Origin: a bacterium | GTDB taxonomy: Bacteria; Babelota; Babeliae; Babelales; Vermiphilaceae | DNA: 38,700 nt | Direction of reading: 5' to 3' | NCBI GenBank assembly: GCA_021777215.1 | Contig: JAJYDS010000011.1 | Coordinates: forward strand, 1 to 38,700 | Shown here: positions 16,142 through 25,615 of the stretch, in pieces | Position numbering within the stretch: position 1 is the first letter of the stretch | Layout: every line of letters begins with the position of its first letter | Program-made: the position numbers and the translations under genes | Notes under the pieces: generated by a model | The model's database searches: none | Told to the model about the DNA's origin: nothing | What the model saw: only the letters and a program-made list of their open reading frames with translations

Positions 16142-18358
16142 ATGCCCTCACCAAAAAAATTAGTATCTTTCTTTCTCCTGACAACTATGACTTTCTCGCT
16201 GCGCACCATGCAAAATCAAACTAAAGAAAATCTACGTGCACGCATTGAAAAATATGCCCAAGACCCGAGTAATCCCTCAGAAGAATTAAGCATCACTGTG
16301 GCTATCTATAGCGCAGGAAACAAATTAACCTCAAAAGAAAGAATCGAACTTACGGATATGCTGGTAGCTGCACAATCAGCAGCACGCCAAGCAGCGCAAA
16401 CCATCCCATCTCCTGCGCCACAAAAAACAACCCCACAGTCTGTCAAACAAAAACCAACAATACCCCCGATCATAGCACCGCAAAAACCAATAACCACCCC
16501 ACCACTCATCACTACCATACCCATACTACCCACGAAAGTAACTCCAGCTGTTATTCAACAACCTAAAGCGGTGCAACAAATTCAGCAACCACCAATACCG
16601 AAAGCACCGATCGCTCCTGTACCACAGTTTGCACCACCAAGCCCCATAAGGCCGGTCAATGCCTATGATGATCTTCAAAAAGCTATGCAAGCCGCCCCTG
16701 CATCAGTAGATGCTATAGAAAAAGGAATACTCACATTGGAAAAAGCATTATCTGATGCGCCCCCGGGATGGCAACCATCGCCCATTTTTAAAAAACAGAT
16801 AGACGATCTGCTACAAAAATCAAAAGATATAGTAACCGCGCAACGACAACAAGACTTAAGCATGGCAATCACTCGAGAATTAAAAGCAGGCGGCACATGG
16901 AGTCCCGTACGCTATAGCCATATAAAAGAACTAATCACCAACCTGATTGACAATGCAGCGCGTACGCAATTTTCACAACAATTAGAAAATGACTGGCAAA
17001 AAGCGCAAGCTGAATCAACAATAGAAGAAGTTATAAAAAGCATCCAAAATTGGAATTCGGACATAGTTTCTGATATCCAAACAAGCATCGAAACTGAAAA
17101 CAGTTTTGATACAAATACACACACACGACTGTTGGATCTTCTCAATACAACATACCAAGCAGCCAGCGCAGCCGTTCCGGCAAAACCAACAGTGCCTACC
17201 GATCTTTGTAAAAGAGTTAAAGCAATCACCCCGCGCAGCGATGACACGACGATTAACCTGCTCATGCATGATCTGCGCACGACACAAATAGCCATACCTC
17301 CCGCCAAGCCTATCACGGTCGCCCTCCAAAGTAGCGCTCTTGGCGGCGGCGGCGCCAGCTGCGGCTATCATGCACTCAAAAATGGCATCTATATAGCACG
17401 AGCGCTTCTTGAGTTAAATACATGGGACTCAGTAACGGACTTCGCAATCATAAAAAATCTATTTGGTATCCCAGAAAGCACTTGGCGAAAAAGTATCATA
17501 CAAAATCGTGAGTACGAGGTCCTTCAAAATTATATATATCAACAATTGAGAAAAAACTATATACGGCCAGAAAACGAAATTCAAGAACAAACCCCATGGG
17601 TACGGACCAGAGATACCTATAAAATTAAAGACGTATATCTTTCCATTTTGCAAAGTTATGCAAAGAGTAGCGCGTTATTTATTACCAACTATAATCTCGA
17701 AAGCACGGCTGACAAAAAATCAATTAAGGATTACATCAATCGCAAAATAGATGAACGACAAAAAGACAATGCCATAAAAAATGATTTGGCATCATACGCT
17801 CAGAATATGAATAGTGCACTCATACCTGGAAACACCGACGATGAAAAAGCAGCAACCGTAGCCGCATATTTAAAAAATAATGACACCATAAGAAAATATC
17901 TAAATCTAGATGCTGCTCCAGTTACCTTTTCTCGCACTGATATTCCTCAAGCAATGCAAACAGCCGTAGCCGCGGGAAGCCGTGGTATAGAATCGGGAGG
18001 CGATTGGCTCAATAATCTAGAAATCGAAAAACTCGTTATGTTCGAAAAAGAACCCGGGCATCTTCTGAGTACCAAAGAACTACCTATTCCCGTTGACGTT
18101 ACGGTAATTAATAATATCAGTAGGCTTGATAGCGCCGTGTTTCAAACACTCAAAGATGTCGCCACAGCATATGCTCAAGCTAAAGATTTTATACATATTT
18201 TTTGTCTGCAAATACCAGGACACTGGTTTACCCTCGTGCTCCATAAACAAGGCGAACACTCAGAATATTTTACCGCAAATTCTACTGGATCTGATGTGAG
18301 ACATTTGGCAGAACCACTTATACATATTCTTGAAGCGCTCAAAGATTGTCTGCGTTAG
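16142..18358 (+). CDS. Exported proline-rich protein with a possible cysteine-protease domain
   Basis: 738 residues. The N-terminus (MPSPKKLVSFFLLTTMTFSL) is a likely signal peptide. Residues about 85-170 are rich in Pro, Gln, Ile and Lys and look disordered. A helical middle follows. From about 395 the segment GGGGASCGYHALKNG places a Cys (C407) in a context like that of papain-like or OTU/Josephin-like thiol proteases; IPGHWFTLVL places a His at 694, and ANST an Asn at 713. The order Cys-His-Asn/Asp fits a papain-fold enzyme, but the 287-residue gap is long and I cannot name the family. It is separated from the barrel module by a palindromic terminator. Inference: secreted protease or deubiquitinase-like effector; alternatively an inactive relative. 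Confidence 0.65.
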   Translation: MPSPKKLVSFFLLTTMTFSLRTMQNQTKENLRARIEKYAQDPSNPSEELSITVAIYSAGNKLTSKERIELTDMLVAAQSAARQAAQTIPSPAPQKTTPQSVKQKPTIPPIIAPQKPITTPPLITTIPILPTKVTPAVIQQPKAVQQIQQPPIPKAPIAPVPQFAPPSPIRPVNAYDDLQKAMQAAPASVDAIEKGILTLEKALSDAPPGWQPSPIFKKQIDDLLQKSKDIVTAQRQQDLSMAITRELKAGGTWSPVRYSHIKELITNLIDNAARTQFSQQLENDWQKAQAESTIEEVIKSIQNWNSDIVSDIQTSIETENSFDTNTHTRLLDLLNTTYQAASAAVPAKPTVPTDLCKRVKAITPRSDDTTINLLMHDLRTTQIAIPPAKPITVALQSSALGGGGASCGYHALKNGIYIARALLELNTWDSVTDFAIIKNLFGIPESTWRKSIIQNREYEVLQNYIYQQLRKNYIRPENEIQEQTPWVRTRDTYKIKDVYLSILQSYAKSSALFITNYNLESTADKKSIKDYINRKIDERQKDNAIKNDLASYAQNMNSALIPGNTDDEKAATVAAYLKNNDTIRKYLNLDAAPVTFSRTDIPQAMQTAVAAGSRGIESGGDWLNNLEIEKLVMFEKEPGHLLSTKELPIPVDVTVINNISRLDSAVFQTLKDVATAYAQAKDFIHIFCLQIPGHWFTLVLHKQGEHSEYFTANSTGSDVRHLAEPLIHILEALKDCLR

Positions 18359-18366
18359 ACACATAT

Positions 18367-18410
18367 AAAAAAGTACGAGCGACCGAAAGTTTGGTCGCTC
18401 GTACTTTTTT
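18367..18410. terminator. Strong bidirectional terminator
   Basis: An 18-bp perfect stem (18367-18384 with 18393-18410) around loop GAAAGTTT, flanked by A6 and T6, between the convergent genes ending at 18358 (+) and 18440 (-). Confidence 0.93.
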
Positions 18411-18439
18411 ATTATTATACTATCTAACAAACCTATATA

Positions 18440-19537
18440 TTACACCGCGCCAAGCAGCCCTTGAGCTTCTTGCTTGCATTCGCTCACCATATGCTGAACA
18501 TTCTCAAATGAGCCCAGCAAATCACCATGACCTATTGCACATAAATCAAAACAAGAAACAGCGAGAGCCATCACATGCTGCCAACGCGCAAGAGATGCTG
18601 GTAAAACTTCGTGCATTGTTTCGAAAAACTTGTTAAGGGCATTAAATTCATCGCTGTCACGTAAAGCAACAATGCGCCCTAATCGAACATCTTCTTTGAA
18701 CTGCACATCTGTTTCAATCTTCTGTTTTTGATCTGCTGCACGTATGACTATGGCGTCCAAGCATTTAAATAATTCCTGGCTAGCCTGTTCATCAAATGCC
18801 ACTTTTTCAGCTGATTGTTCACCAACAGAACGTGCTGGCAACTGTGCCGCTTGTTCGGCAACCTCTGGCTCTGCACAACGACCCAAAATAATTTGCACGG
18901 GAATTCCGGCATTTCCATCTTGATCAACAAGAGGATGCGTAAGCATCGTGTCTAAAATCACCTCATCCTCTGAACTATTCTCAATTACCACGCCTAATGT
19001 ATGCAAAAGCGCGATAAGCTGTTTATTGCGAACATCACCAATAATGCGCAAATTACTATTCAATTGCTCTTCTTGCACACCCAGAGCAATTAAACGCGCG
19101 GGACTCAACCAAGAAAGAGTCAGCAAATTATTAGTAATAGACGGGCCAATAATTGCATCAACCGATCCATCCTGGGCATACAATGTTTTATATTTTGGTC
19201 TTTTAGTCCATGACTTAAAAAGAGAACCAAAATAATTTCCTATATGCCACATCATACGCGATAAACGATTTACCGGCGGAATCTCGCTACCAATTTGAAC
19301 CTGCCATGCCGCTACCTGCGGATCAACCAAACAGACAATGAGATTTTTTTCAGCATAGGACTGCGTACCATCATTAATAACCTTAATGGCCTCCAACAGA
19401 CGCTCACCGCTTGTCTCTTGCTCAATGGGCTGTTGTGCATGCAACTGCATACTTATGCCACTGGCAACAACAAAAAGTCCTAACAATATACCCACTTTAT
19501 TTTTCACATTCATCATAGTTCTTATTTTTGTAACCAT
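18440..19537 (-). CDS. Exported protein of unknown function
   Basis: 365 residues. A basic start (MVTKIRTMMNVKNK) and a hydrophobic core end at MQLHA-QQ, a good signal-peptidase site near residue 34. The mature part is mixed alpha/beta, with segments such as KNLIVCLVDPQVAAW, IPVQIILGRCAEPEV and a helical C-terminus. I recognise no family. Its ATG overlaps the stop of the upstream gene in TAATG, and AGGAGG lies in the end of that gene, so translation is coupled to the repeat protein at 19537-21633. The two products probably work together. Ends at the shared terminator at 18367. Confidence 0.78.
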   Translation of the reverse strand: MVTKIRTMMNVKNKVGILLGLFVVASGISMQLHAQQPIEQETSGERLLEAIKVINDGTQSYAEKNLIVCLVDPQVAAWQVQIGSEIPPVNRLSRMMWHIGNYFGSLFKSWTKRPKYKTLYAQDGSVDAIIGPSITNNLLTLSWLSPARLIALGVQEEQLNSNLRIIGDVRNKQLIALLHTLGVVIENSSEDEVILDTMLTHPLVDQDGNAGIPVQIILGRCAEPEVAEQAAQLPARSVGEQSAEKVAFDEQASQELFKCLDAIVIRAADQKQKIETDVQFKEDVRLGRIVALRDSDEFNALNKFFETMHEVLPASLARWQHVMALAVSCFDLCAIGHGDLLGSFENVQHMVSECKQEAQGLLGAV

Positions 19538-21633
19538 TATCGTGAACCTCCTGTTTTGACGGCGGTATCAAAGAACCGCTCCAAAGCCTGTACAAACCCT
19601 TGTGTTTGATCTGGCTTGCCTAAGTAATAGGCAGCTGCAACACCACCGGCAGTAGCCGCAGCGGCGATAGCACCAACTTTTATCGTAGTACCCCAACCAC
19701 GTTTTGCTTCCTCGGCTTTTTTCTTGCGTTCGATTTCTTGCGCCTTTTCTCTCTCTGCTTGCGCAATATATTCGCCAATTCCAAAGCCTAAAGTACCCAC
19801 ATTGAGTATATTCATCGCGGTACGACCAGCACCGGCTAAAGGATCAACGGCCTGATTTGGCATAGCAACTTGTGGGTGTTCAGATGGCATTGCTTGGCGA
19901 TAAGGATCTTCGCTGTAAAATACTTTTTCTGGTGTTTTTTGAGCTTTTGCTTCTTGTGTTAACTTAGCTAAACGAGCTTGTTCAAGCTTTCGCGCTTCTT
20001 CTAACTTCTTCGCTTCAGCTAAACGAGCTTCATCAGCCAGACGGGCTTTCTCAAGTTCTGCAAGACGTATGCGTTCTGCTTCTTCTTGAGCTAACTTTGC
20101 CAAACGAGCCTTCTCAGCTTCTTGAGCTAAGCGAGCTTGTTCAAGCTTTTGTGCTTCTTCCAACTTCTTCGCTTGGGCAATACGTTCTTGCTCAACCAGA
20201 CGGGCTTTCTCTAATTCGGCAGCTTTTGCTTCTTCTTGAGCTAACTTAGCCAAACGAGCCTTCTCAGCTTCTTGAGCTAAGCGAGCTTGCTCAAGTTTTT
20301 TTGCTTCTTCTAACTTCTTCGCTTGGGCGATACGTTCTTGTTCAGCCAAACGAGTTTTCTCAAGTTCAGCAAGACGTACACGTTCTGCTTCTTCTTGAGC
20401 TAACTTAGCCAAACGTGCTTTCTCTGCTTCTTGGGCTAAGCGGGCTTGCTCAAGCTTGCGCGCTTCTTCTAATTTTTTCGCTTGAGCCAAACGTTCTTGT
20501 TCAGCCAAACGAGTTTTCTCAAGTTCAGCAGCTTTTGCTTCTTCTTGAGCTAACTTTGCCAGACGAGCCTTCTCAGCTTCTTGAGCTAAGCGAGCTTGTT
20601 CAAGCTTTTTTGCTTCCGCTACACGAGTTTCTTCGACAAGACGTGCTTGTTCTATTTTTTGTGCCTCAGCGATGCGCACTTTTTCAAGATCAGCAAGACG
20701 TACACGTTCTGCTTCTTCTTGAGCTAACTTTGCCAAACGAGCTCTCTCAGCTTCTTGGGCCAAGCGAGCTTGCTCAGCTAAAATTTGTTCTTGAGAACCC
20801 TGACCTTCAACAAAAGAAAGGCCTTCGCTATCTTTTGCCAAAATATTGCGTCTAATCAATTCTTCATAATCTTTTTGTGCAAATTTTTGCTGTTGCTCTT
20901 TGGTCCATAAAGAAACATCTTCACTCAACTGAGCAAAATGGCCATCTTTTACTTCTCGGGCAACCTTATTTAAAGTTTCAATCTCATTTTTTATAGACTG
21001 AGCCCGCACACTCTCAGGATTATGCGCAGACCGTACATACGCAAGATCAATAACACTTTTAGGACAATTAGGCGTACCTTCACACAACGATACACAAGCC
21101 AATGGCTCTTGAATATCGATTACTTTAGGTAAAAGTTCTGGATTTTTACAAGGCACTTTACGTAAATCTGACAACAATGTACGACTTGCTGATTGAACAG
21201 ATGTTGGCACAACTTCTGGAGTCCTTTTTACTCCAATACCAAAAAGCTCTAACCCCTTGGTCAATAAAGATTTTGATGACGTTGTCTGCGACTGAGCTAC
21301 TTCTTGTTCGGCAGTCTTAAAGGCCTGTTTTGCTACTGGTTCAAGAACACTTCCGGCCACCAAAGGCTTGGTCGATACTAACCGTTTTCCGGCGCCCGCT
21401 ATTTCCTCGGTTGCCACCTCAGTCAATGGTTTAACTACCTGTTTTTCTACCTTAATAGCAATTCCGGCAACCCGGCGACCACTTTGTTGCCCAGCTACCC
21501 GAGCCAAACCTGGCGCAAGTCTACTGGTTGCCTGACGCAACATACCAAATAAAGGAGTGGTAGATTGGCCCAAAAGACCAAGAAATAGCATAAAAATAGT
21601 TGTTTTTCGTCTAAGAAACGCACATTTCATCAT
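19537..21633 (-). CDS. Exported repeat protein, TolA-like charged helix
   Basis: 698 residues. A signal peptide (KTTIFMLFLGLLG, ending near PLFGM) precedes about 230 residues of mixed sequence with a Cys pair region (LACVSLCEGTPNC). Residues about 280-560 are a continuous charged helix of repeats beginning EQARLAQEAEKARLAKLAQ, in alternating 50- and 53-residue units. After a short linker the C-terminus has a glycine/alanine-rich membrane-like helix (KVGAIAAAATAGGVAAAYYLG). Composition is like the TolA middle domain, but the hydrophobic helix is C-terminal, and no TolA C-terminal domain is seen. Inference: a long helical spacer crossing the periplasm. It heads a two-gene unit with the 18440 gene. 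Confidence 0.8.
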   Translation of the reverse strand: MMKCAFLRRKTTIFMLFLGLLGQSTTPLFGMLRQATSRLAPGLARVAGQQSGRRVAGIAIKVEKQVVKPLTEVATEEIAGAGKRLVSTKPLVAGSVLEPVAKQAFKTAEQEVAQSQTTSSKSLLTKGLELFGIGVKRTPEVVPTSVQSASRTLLSDLRKVPCKNPELLPKVIDIQEPLACVSLCEGTPNCPKSVIDLAYVRSAHNPESVRAQSIKNEIETLNKVAREVKDGHFAQLSEDVSLWTKEQQQKFAQKDYEELIRRNILAKDSEGLSFVEGQGSQEQILAEQARLAQEAERARLAKLAQEEAERVRLADLEKVRIAEAQKIEQARLVEETRVAEAKKLEQARLAQEAEKARLAKLAQEEAKAAELEKTRLAEQERLAQAKKLEEARKLEQARLAQEAEKARLAKLAQEEAERVRLAELEKTRLAEQERIAQAKKLEEAKKLEQARLAQEAEKARLAKLAQEEAKAAELEKARLVEQERIAQAKKLEEAQKLEQARLAQEAEKARLAKLAQEEAERIRLAELEKARLADEARLAEAKKLEEARKLEQARLAKLTQEAKAQKTPEKVFYSEDPYRQAMPSEHPQVAMPNQAVDPLAGAGRTAMNILNVGTLGFGIGEYIAQAEREKAQEIERKKKAEEAKRGWGTTIKVGAIAAAATAGGVAAAYYLGKPDQTQGFVQALERFFDTAVKTGGSR
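19950..20790. repeat. Tandem coding repeats, 150/159-bp alternating units
   Basis: The string TCTTCTTGAG (plus strand) recurs at 20081, 20231, 20390, 20540 and 20714, giving spacings of 150, 159, 150 and 174 bases. The 9-base difference is an extra three codons (ERVRLA or ERIRLA in place of KAA). The higher-order unit is about 309 bp. Nucleotide identity between units is high, pointing to recent or ongoing homogenisation. Confidence 0.85.
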
Positions 21634-21759
21634 AAAACCTCCATTTTAGGGCAATTTTCACCCTGCTTTTGTGGGCTTACCCCCAGAAGCACTTATATCC
21701 ATTCCTTTTCATGATAAAGTAAATAAAATAAATTTCAAGTAGAATTTTCATCTACCTAT

Positions 21760-21806
21760 AAAAAAGGCCCCAAAATACAGAGTCCAGGTTAAGACCCCTT
21801 ATTTTG
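21760..21806 (-). terminator. Possible terminator of the 21850-23670 gene
   Basis: On the minus strand CAAAATA pairs with TATTTTG (21800-21806 with 21771-21777), with an inner GTC/GAC, then GGGGCC and T6. The stem is AT-rich and the loop is long, so this is tentative. It lies 44 bases past the stop. Confidence 0.4.
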
Positions 21807-21849
21807 AGACCTTTAGAGGTTAATTGGAAGCCGGTTTAAATTTCAGAAA

Positions 21850-23670
21850 CTACGCCTTTTTCTGCACCCGGCGTAAAGTACTATTGATAACTGGGGGACG
21901 AGCAGTACTCGTTTGCCCAATAACCTTAATACCAAATGAATGAATAAGAACAGAGCCTATCGCTTGCGTAACTTCTGCTTTTGTATACCCACAATCATCA
22001 AAAATGCTTTTGTGAGTTTCCTGTTCAGCGCTTGTTTTTCGATCGGTAATTATTCGTTTTTTTGCCACATTATTTTCAGTAATACGGTGTACGGTTTTTT
22101 GAGTTACCTCGCCGCTAATTTCCTGGTGACTGTGCGTAGGAAATGGCAATGCTCTATAAACATCATCAAGCAGTTTATCAAACGCATAAGAGGTCATATT
22201 TTTTAATAGCTTTGGATGCTTGATAGGAAACGATACCTTTTTAAGATCAGCAAAAGCAACGCCGCGAGTCCGGTTAATCGAACCACACTCTCTGCAACAA
22301 CTTTCCAACTCATCAAAATTAGGTAACAACAACACATATTCAAGCCAATACTCTAAAGCAAATACTCTATTAGCAGCATTTTTTGATCCAGCTGTCAGTG
22401 CCGCCATCTCTTTAAGCCATTGAGAAGCATTTTTAGGAGACAACGGTTCTTTCTTGTTTATCTCTTGCACAATGTCCACAACAGGCTGCGTATCTGATGT
22501 TGGCTCTTGCAATGCAGGAATTTCAACCTCAGAATGCCCCGCCACTGGAACCGCAAAAAGATCCAATGATGCAAAATCTTCAGGATACAAAGTCTCCGCT
22601 ACTGTTTTTTCAGGCGCAGTAATTTCTATAATTCCACTTGTTATGCCAGGTCGTTGAGGTAGTTGATAGTCACCAAAAATAGCGCGGCTATCGGTGACAT
22701 AGGCTAAGGTTGGATAACTAATAGGCTCAGAAATAGCCCGGCAACATTGAGCCAGAGAACTAGTATCTATCCATCCACCAAATCTTACTTCAGATGGCAC
22801 ACGAGTTGCTGAACTAGTATCCTCACTTGTAATTTGTTCGTCACTATTCTTGGAACAAGGTGCTAATTTTAATAATTTAGCATATTTTTTCTGCATGAAA
22901 GACATTGCTGTCTGCTCTTCACCCTCGTTGCCATCAATACCGTAATCCTGAAAATCGCGACTTATAAACGGAACTACACTCGCGGCCTGGTTGTCTTTTG
23001 AACGAAGCAACGTATCGCTATACCGAGCAAATCCCCCTACAAGCACCATTCTCAATGTGTTTTCTGATACAGGTAAACCTCCTGACATGCGACTTAATAA
23101 GCAGGGGGGCAGAGTTTGTGCCGACACAACAGGAGCTATTATCGCTTTACCAGAACCCGCAAGAGACAATCGCGGTGCAATATACCCATTTTTTTCAATA
23201 GCAATAACGATAGCATCATGCAAGACCTGATGATCAGCCGAATTCAACAGCCGGGTAAAATCTGCGTGCGCTAGCGCATCAACCGTGGAACGATCAACCG
23301 CCACACGAGCACCTTTGCGCCGCATAAATTGCGCATATTGTTCCGTTGCTATCCGATTAAAATTTTCCATTAGTTTTTGACGCGATTTTTCTGAGCGAGC
23401 CATAAGCTGCACCAATTTTTCTACCGTTCCACGGGTTAAAGTTCCTTCTGGACCGGACACCGGAAACAAGGGAGACAGCGAAGTCGCACCCGTACGAGTA
23501 GAAGAAATATAGGTAAACACAGGCGTACGCGAAACGGCACTCTTCAGGCCATTCCAGAGCGTTTTTGCTAACCCTGGTTTAACAAGTTTAGACTGCATGC
23601 CAAATAAGGGCTTACCTAAAACACTTATCAAAAACAGAGAATATAATGAAAAAATACGTCTTTTATTCAT
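21850..23670 (-). CDS. Exported protein of unknown function
   Basis: 606 residues from the ATG at 23670, chosen because GGAGG lies 5 bases before it; the longer frame would add 12 residues. A signal peptide (MNKRRIFSLYSLFLISVLGKPLFG) is clear. The segment PLFGMQSKLVKPGLAKTLW resembles the equivalent place in the 19537-21633 product (PLFGMLRQ...LAPGLARV), a hint of common origin that is weak. The body has few membrane-like stretches and scattered Cys (CRAISEP, CCRECGS). The C-terminal 60 residues include DDCGYTKAEVTQAIGS and end basic. No family recognised. It is divergent from barrel 2 with 276 bases between the starts. Confidence 0.78.
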   Translation of the reverse strand: MNKRRIFSLYSLFLISVLGKPLFGMQSKLVKPGLAKTLWNGLKSAVSRTPVFTYISSTRTGATSLSPLFPVSGPEGTLTRGTVEKLVQLMARSEKSRQKLMENFNRIATEQYAQFMRRKGARVAVDRSTVDALAHADFTRLLNSADHQVLHDAIVIAIEKNGYIAPRLSLAGSGKAIIAPVVSAQTLPPCLLSRMSGGLPVSENTLRMVLVGGFARYSDTLLRSKDNQAASVVPFISRDFQDYGIDGNEGEEQTAMSFMQKKYAKLLKLAPCSKNSDEQITSEDTSSATRVPSEVRFGGWIDTSSLAQCCRAISEPISYPTLAYVTDSRAIFGDYQLPQRPGITSGIIEITAPEKTVAETLYPEDFASLDLFAVPVAGHSEVEIPALQEPTSDTQPVVDIVQEINKKEPLSPKNASQWLKEMAALTAGSKNAANRVFALEYWLEYVLLLPNFDELESCCRECGSINRTRGVAFADLKKVSFPIKHPKLLKNMTSYAFDKLLDDVYRALPFPTHSHQEISGEVTQKTVHRITENNVAKKRIITDRKTSAEQETHKSIFDDCGYTKAEVTQAIGSVLIHSFGIKVIGQTSTARPPVINSTLRRVQKKA

Positions 23671-23873
23671 ATGAACCTCCATAAAAAACCATTTTTTGCC
23701 CCCCATTTTTTAGGGCTTATCTTAACCGTATCACATTTAAAAATAATTGCAATGTGTAATTTCTTTTAACAAGAATTGTCATATAAAAATAAGATTAATA
23801 CCTATTAATTTCAACCATGCTCCCCAAGATAGCACTTTAAAAAATAGTCACCGCCAGAACCGTTACTCATCTC

Positions 23874-23903
23874 TTGATTTTATAAGATCCGCTGAGATAG
23901 ATA
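23874..23903 (+). promoter_or_regulatory. Predicted promoter of the second barrel gene
   Basis: TTGATT (23874-23879), 18 bases, TAGATA (23898-23903), 43 bases before the ATG at 23947. The spacing matches the proposed promoters of barrels 1 and 3. Confidence 0.4.
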
Positions 23904-23946
23904 TAAGGTGATGAAAAATTACGTTCAAAGTAAGGAGACTCTCTCT

Positions 23947-25566
23947 ATGAATAAAAGACTTGTACTACCACTTGTTTTGGCAAGCATTATGAGTTATTTA
24001 CCCCCACTCATTGCAAAAGATTGCTGCCCTAAAACCTGTTACACATCCTGTTGCAAATCCGGCTGCTGCCCAACTCCATGTACTGATACCTGCTCCTGCG
24101 ATACCTCAAGTAAAACATTTTTTTATGTACGCCCTCTGTATCAAAGTGTACGCCCCGAATTAATTGCAGGATTCCGCAATGAACGTGACCGTGCACGAGA
24201 AGATGGCAAAGGTGGCGCTCTGGACTTTGTACTTTTTGGCAGTGAATCAACCAAAGATCGCCGTTTGGCTAGCTACTTCATGCCCTATTGCAAAACGACT
24301 TTGGTAGTATCAGAACAGACATCTGAAAATTTCACTCCCGATTTATTAGCTACCAACTTCAACATTCACACCGTTGACGAAAGTTACACTGGCACCATCT
24401 GCTTTGAAATGGGACAATCAGCTGTCGGTCTGGGCATCCACTATAAACAACGCTTTACCTGGACTGATGATGACATGCGCGGTGGCTGGTTCAGCTTCTC
24501 AGCCCCCATCACCAATGTCAGAAATAAAGTCACCATGTATGAAAATAGTAACAGCGCGGATCTCACGGTGAACCCAGATACCCCAACGGCAGTTACTTCC
24601 ATGTGTGCCGCCTTCAACCAACTCGGATGGAACTACGGACGCATCGCCGCAAACGCCAACATGGGCAAAACAGGGCTTGCTGATATCGAAGCCAAACTCG
24701 GCTATGAATGGCTCATCTGCGAAAAAACACATATTGCTGGGTATATTGGCGCCCTAATTCCAACAGGCAATAAACCCTGCGGTCGTTATGTTTTTGAACC
24801 AATTGTCGGCCATGGCGGCTATGCAGGACTTATGTGGGGCGCCGATGGCGGCTATCAACTCTGGACAGATGATGAAAGAGAAAGAAATATCAGTTTTGAG
24901 TGGGCCGCACACGGACAATATCTTTTTGGCAACACACAAAAACGCTCATTCGACTTGGTCAATCGCCCATGGAGCAGATATTTAGATGTCTATGCCAATA
25001 AAGAACAAGCACAAACGGCCTTAGGTACCGGAAGCCAATTCCTTGCTACTCCCGGCATCAATGTATTCACCCGCGATATGAAAGTTACTCCTGGTTTTAA
25101 TGGCAATGCAACGACGGCCTTTGTACTCAGCGCTGGTGGCTTTCAAGGGGAAATGGGGTATAACGTTTATGCACGGCAATCCGAATATGTAAAACTCTCC
25201 TGTCCATGGCCAACAGGTGATAATGCTCCTGCACTCAAAGATATTGACGGTGTGGGCAACCTTAACCCATTCAGAACAATTGATGGCAATTTCTATCTTG
25301 AGACATTGCCCGCAGTACAACCAATTAATCCATTCACCATTACTAACTATGCCAACTACAGCATTAAAGAAACTGATCTTAATCTTCGTTCAGCAGCACA
25401 TCCGGCATTTATTGCACATATGCTCCATGCAGCACTGGGCTATCGTTGGGATGATCTTAAATATCCCGTACATATAAATGGCGGTGCTTCATATGAGTTT
25501 GCCCTCAACAAAAATACGACACTGAATCATTGGGTAGCGTGGTTTAAAGGTGGATTTTCTTTTTAA
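23947..25566 (+). CDS. Cysteine-rich outer-membrane barrel protein 2
   Basis: 539 residues from the ATG at 23947; AAGGAGA 8 bases upstream decides this start over one 39 bases earlier. Signal peptide to about residue 23 (PPLIA), then a Cys-rich segment with 10 cysteines (KDCCPKTCYTSCCKSGCC and on), then the shared TFFYVRPLYQSVRPELIAGFRNE block. It aligns with barrel 1 over its whole length (for example LASYFMPYCKTTL, MYENSNSADL, NKPCGRYVFEPIVGHGGY, KRSFDLVNRPWSRYL) and ends WFKGGFSF. Expected in the outer membrane; pore function is inferred. The proline-rich partner follows after 49 bases. Of the three copies this one is closest to barrel 1. Confidence 0.87.
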   Translation: MNKRLVLPLVLASIMSYLPPLIAKDCCPKTCYTSCCKSGCCPTPCTDTCSCDTSSKTFFYVRPLYQSVRPELIAGFRNERDRAREDGKGGALDFVLFGSESTKDRRLASYFMPYCKTTLVVSEQTSENFTPDLLATNFNIHTVDESYTGTICFEMGQSAVGLGIHYKQRFTWTDDDMRGGWFSFSAPITNVRNKVTMYENSNSADLTVNPDTPTAVTSMCAAFNQLGWNYGRIAANANMGKTGLADIEAKLGYEWLICEKTHIAGYIGALIPTGNKPCGRYVFEPIVGHGGYAGLMWGADGGYQLWTDDERERNISFEWAAHGQYLFGNTQKRSFDLVNRPWSRYLDVYANKEQAQTALGTGSQFLATPGINVFTRDMKVTPGFNGNATTAFVLSAGGFQGEMGYNVYARQSEYVKLSCPWPTGDNAPALKDIDGVGNLNPFRTIDGNFYLETLPAVQPINPFTITNYANYSIKETDLNLRSAAHPAFIAHMLHAALGYRWDDLKYPVHINGGASYEFALNKNTTLNHWVAWFKGGFSF

Positions 25567-25615
25567 TACTTTAAGAAAAAGTAAACCATTCAACAATCAA
25601 ACTAAAAAGGGATCT

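Noticed and set aside
19950-20790. Possible CRISPR array because of regular spacing
   Set aside because: The 150/159-base units are coding, continuous and without unique spacers.
20415-20855. Plus-strand frame of 146 codons rich in Leu, opposite the repeat protein
   Set aside because: It is the antisense of the charged repeats (Glu/Lys/Gln codons read as Leu/Ser/Phe); repeats keep it open without selection.
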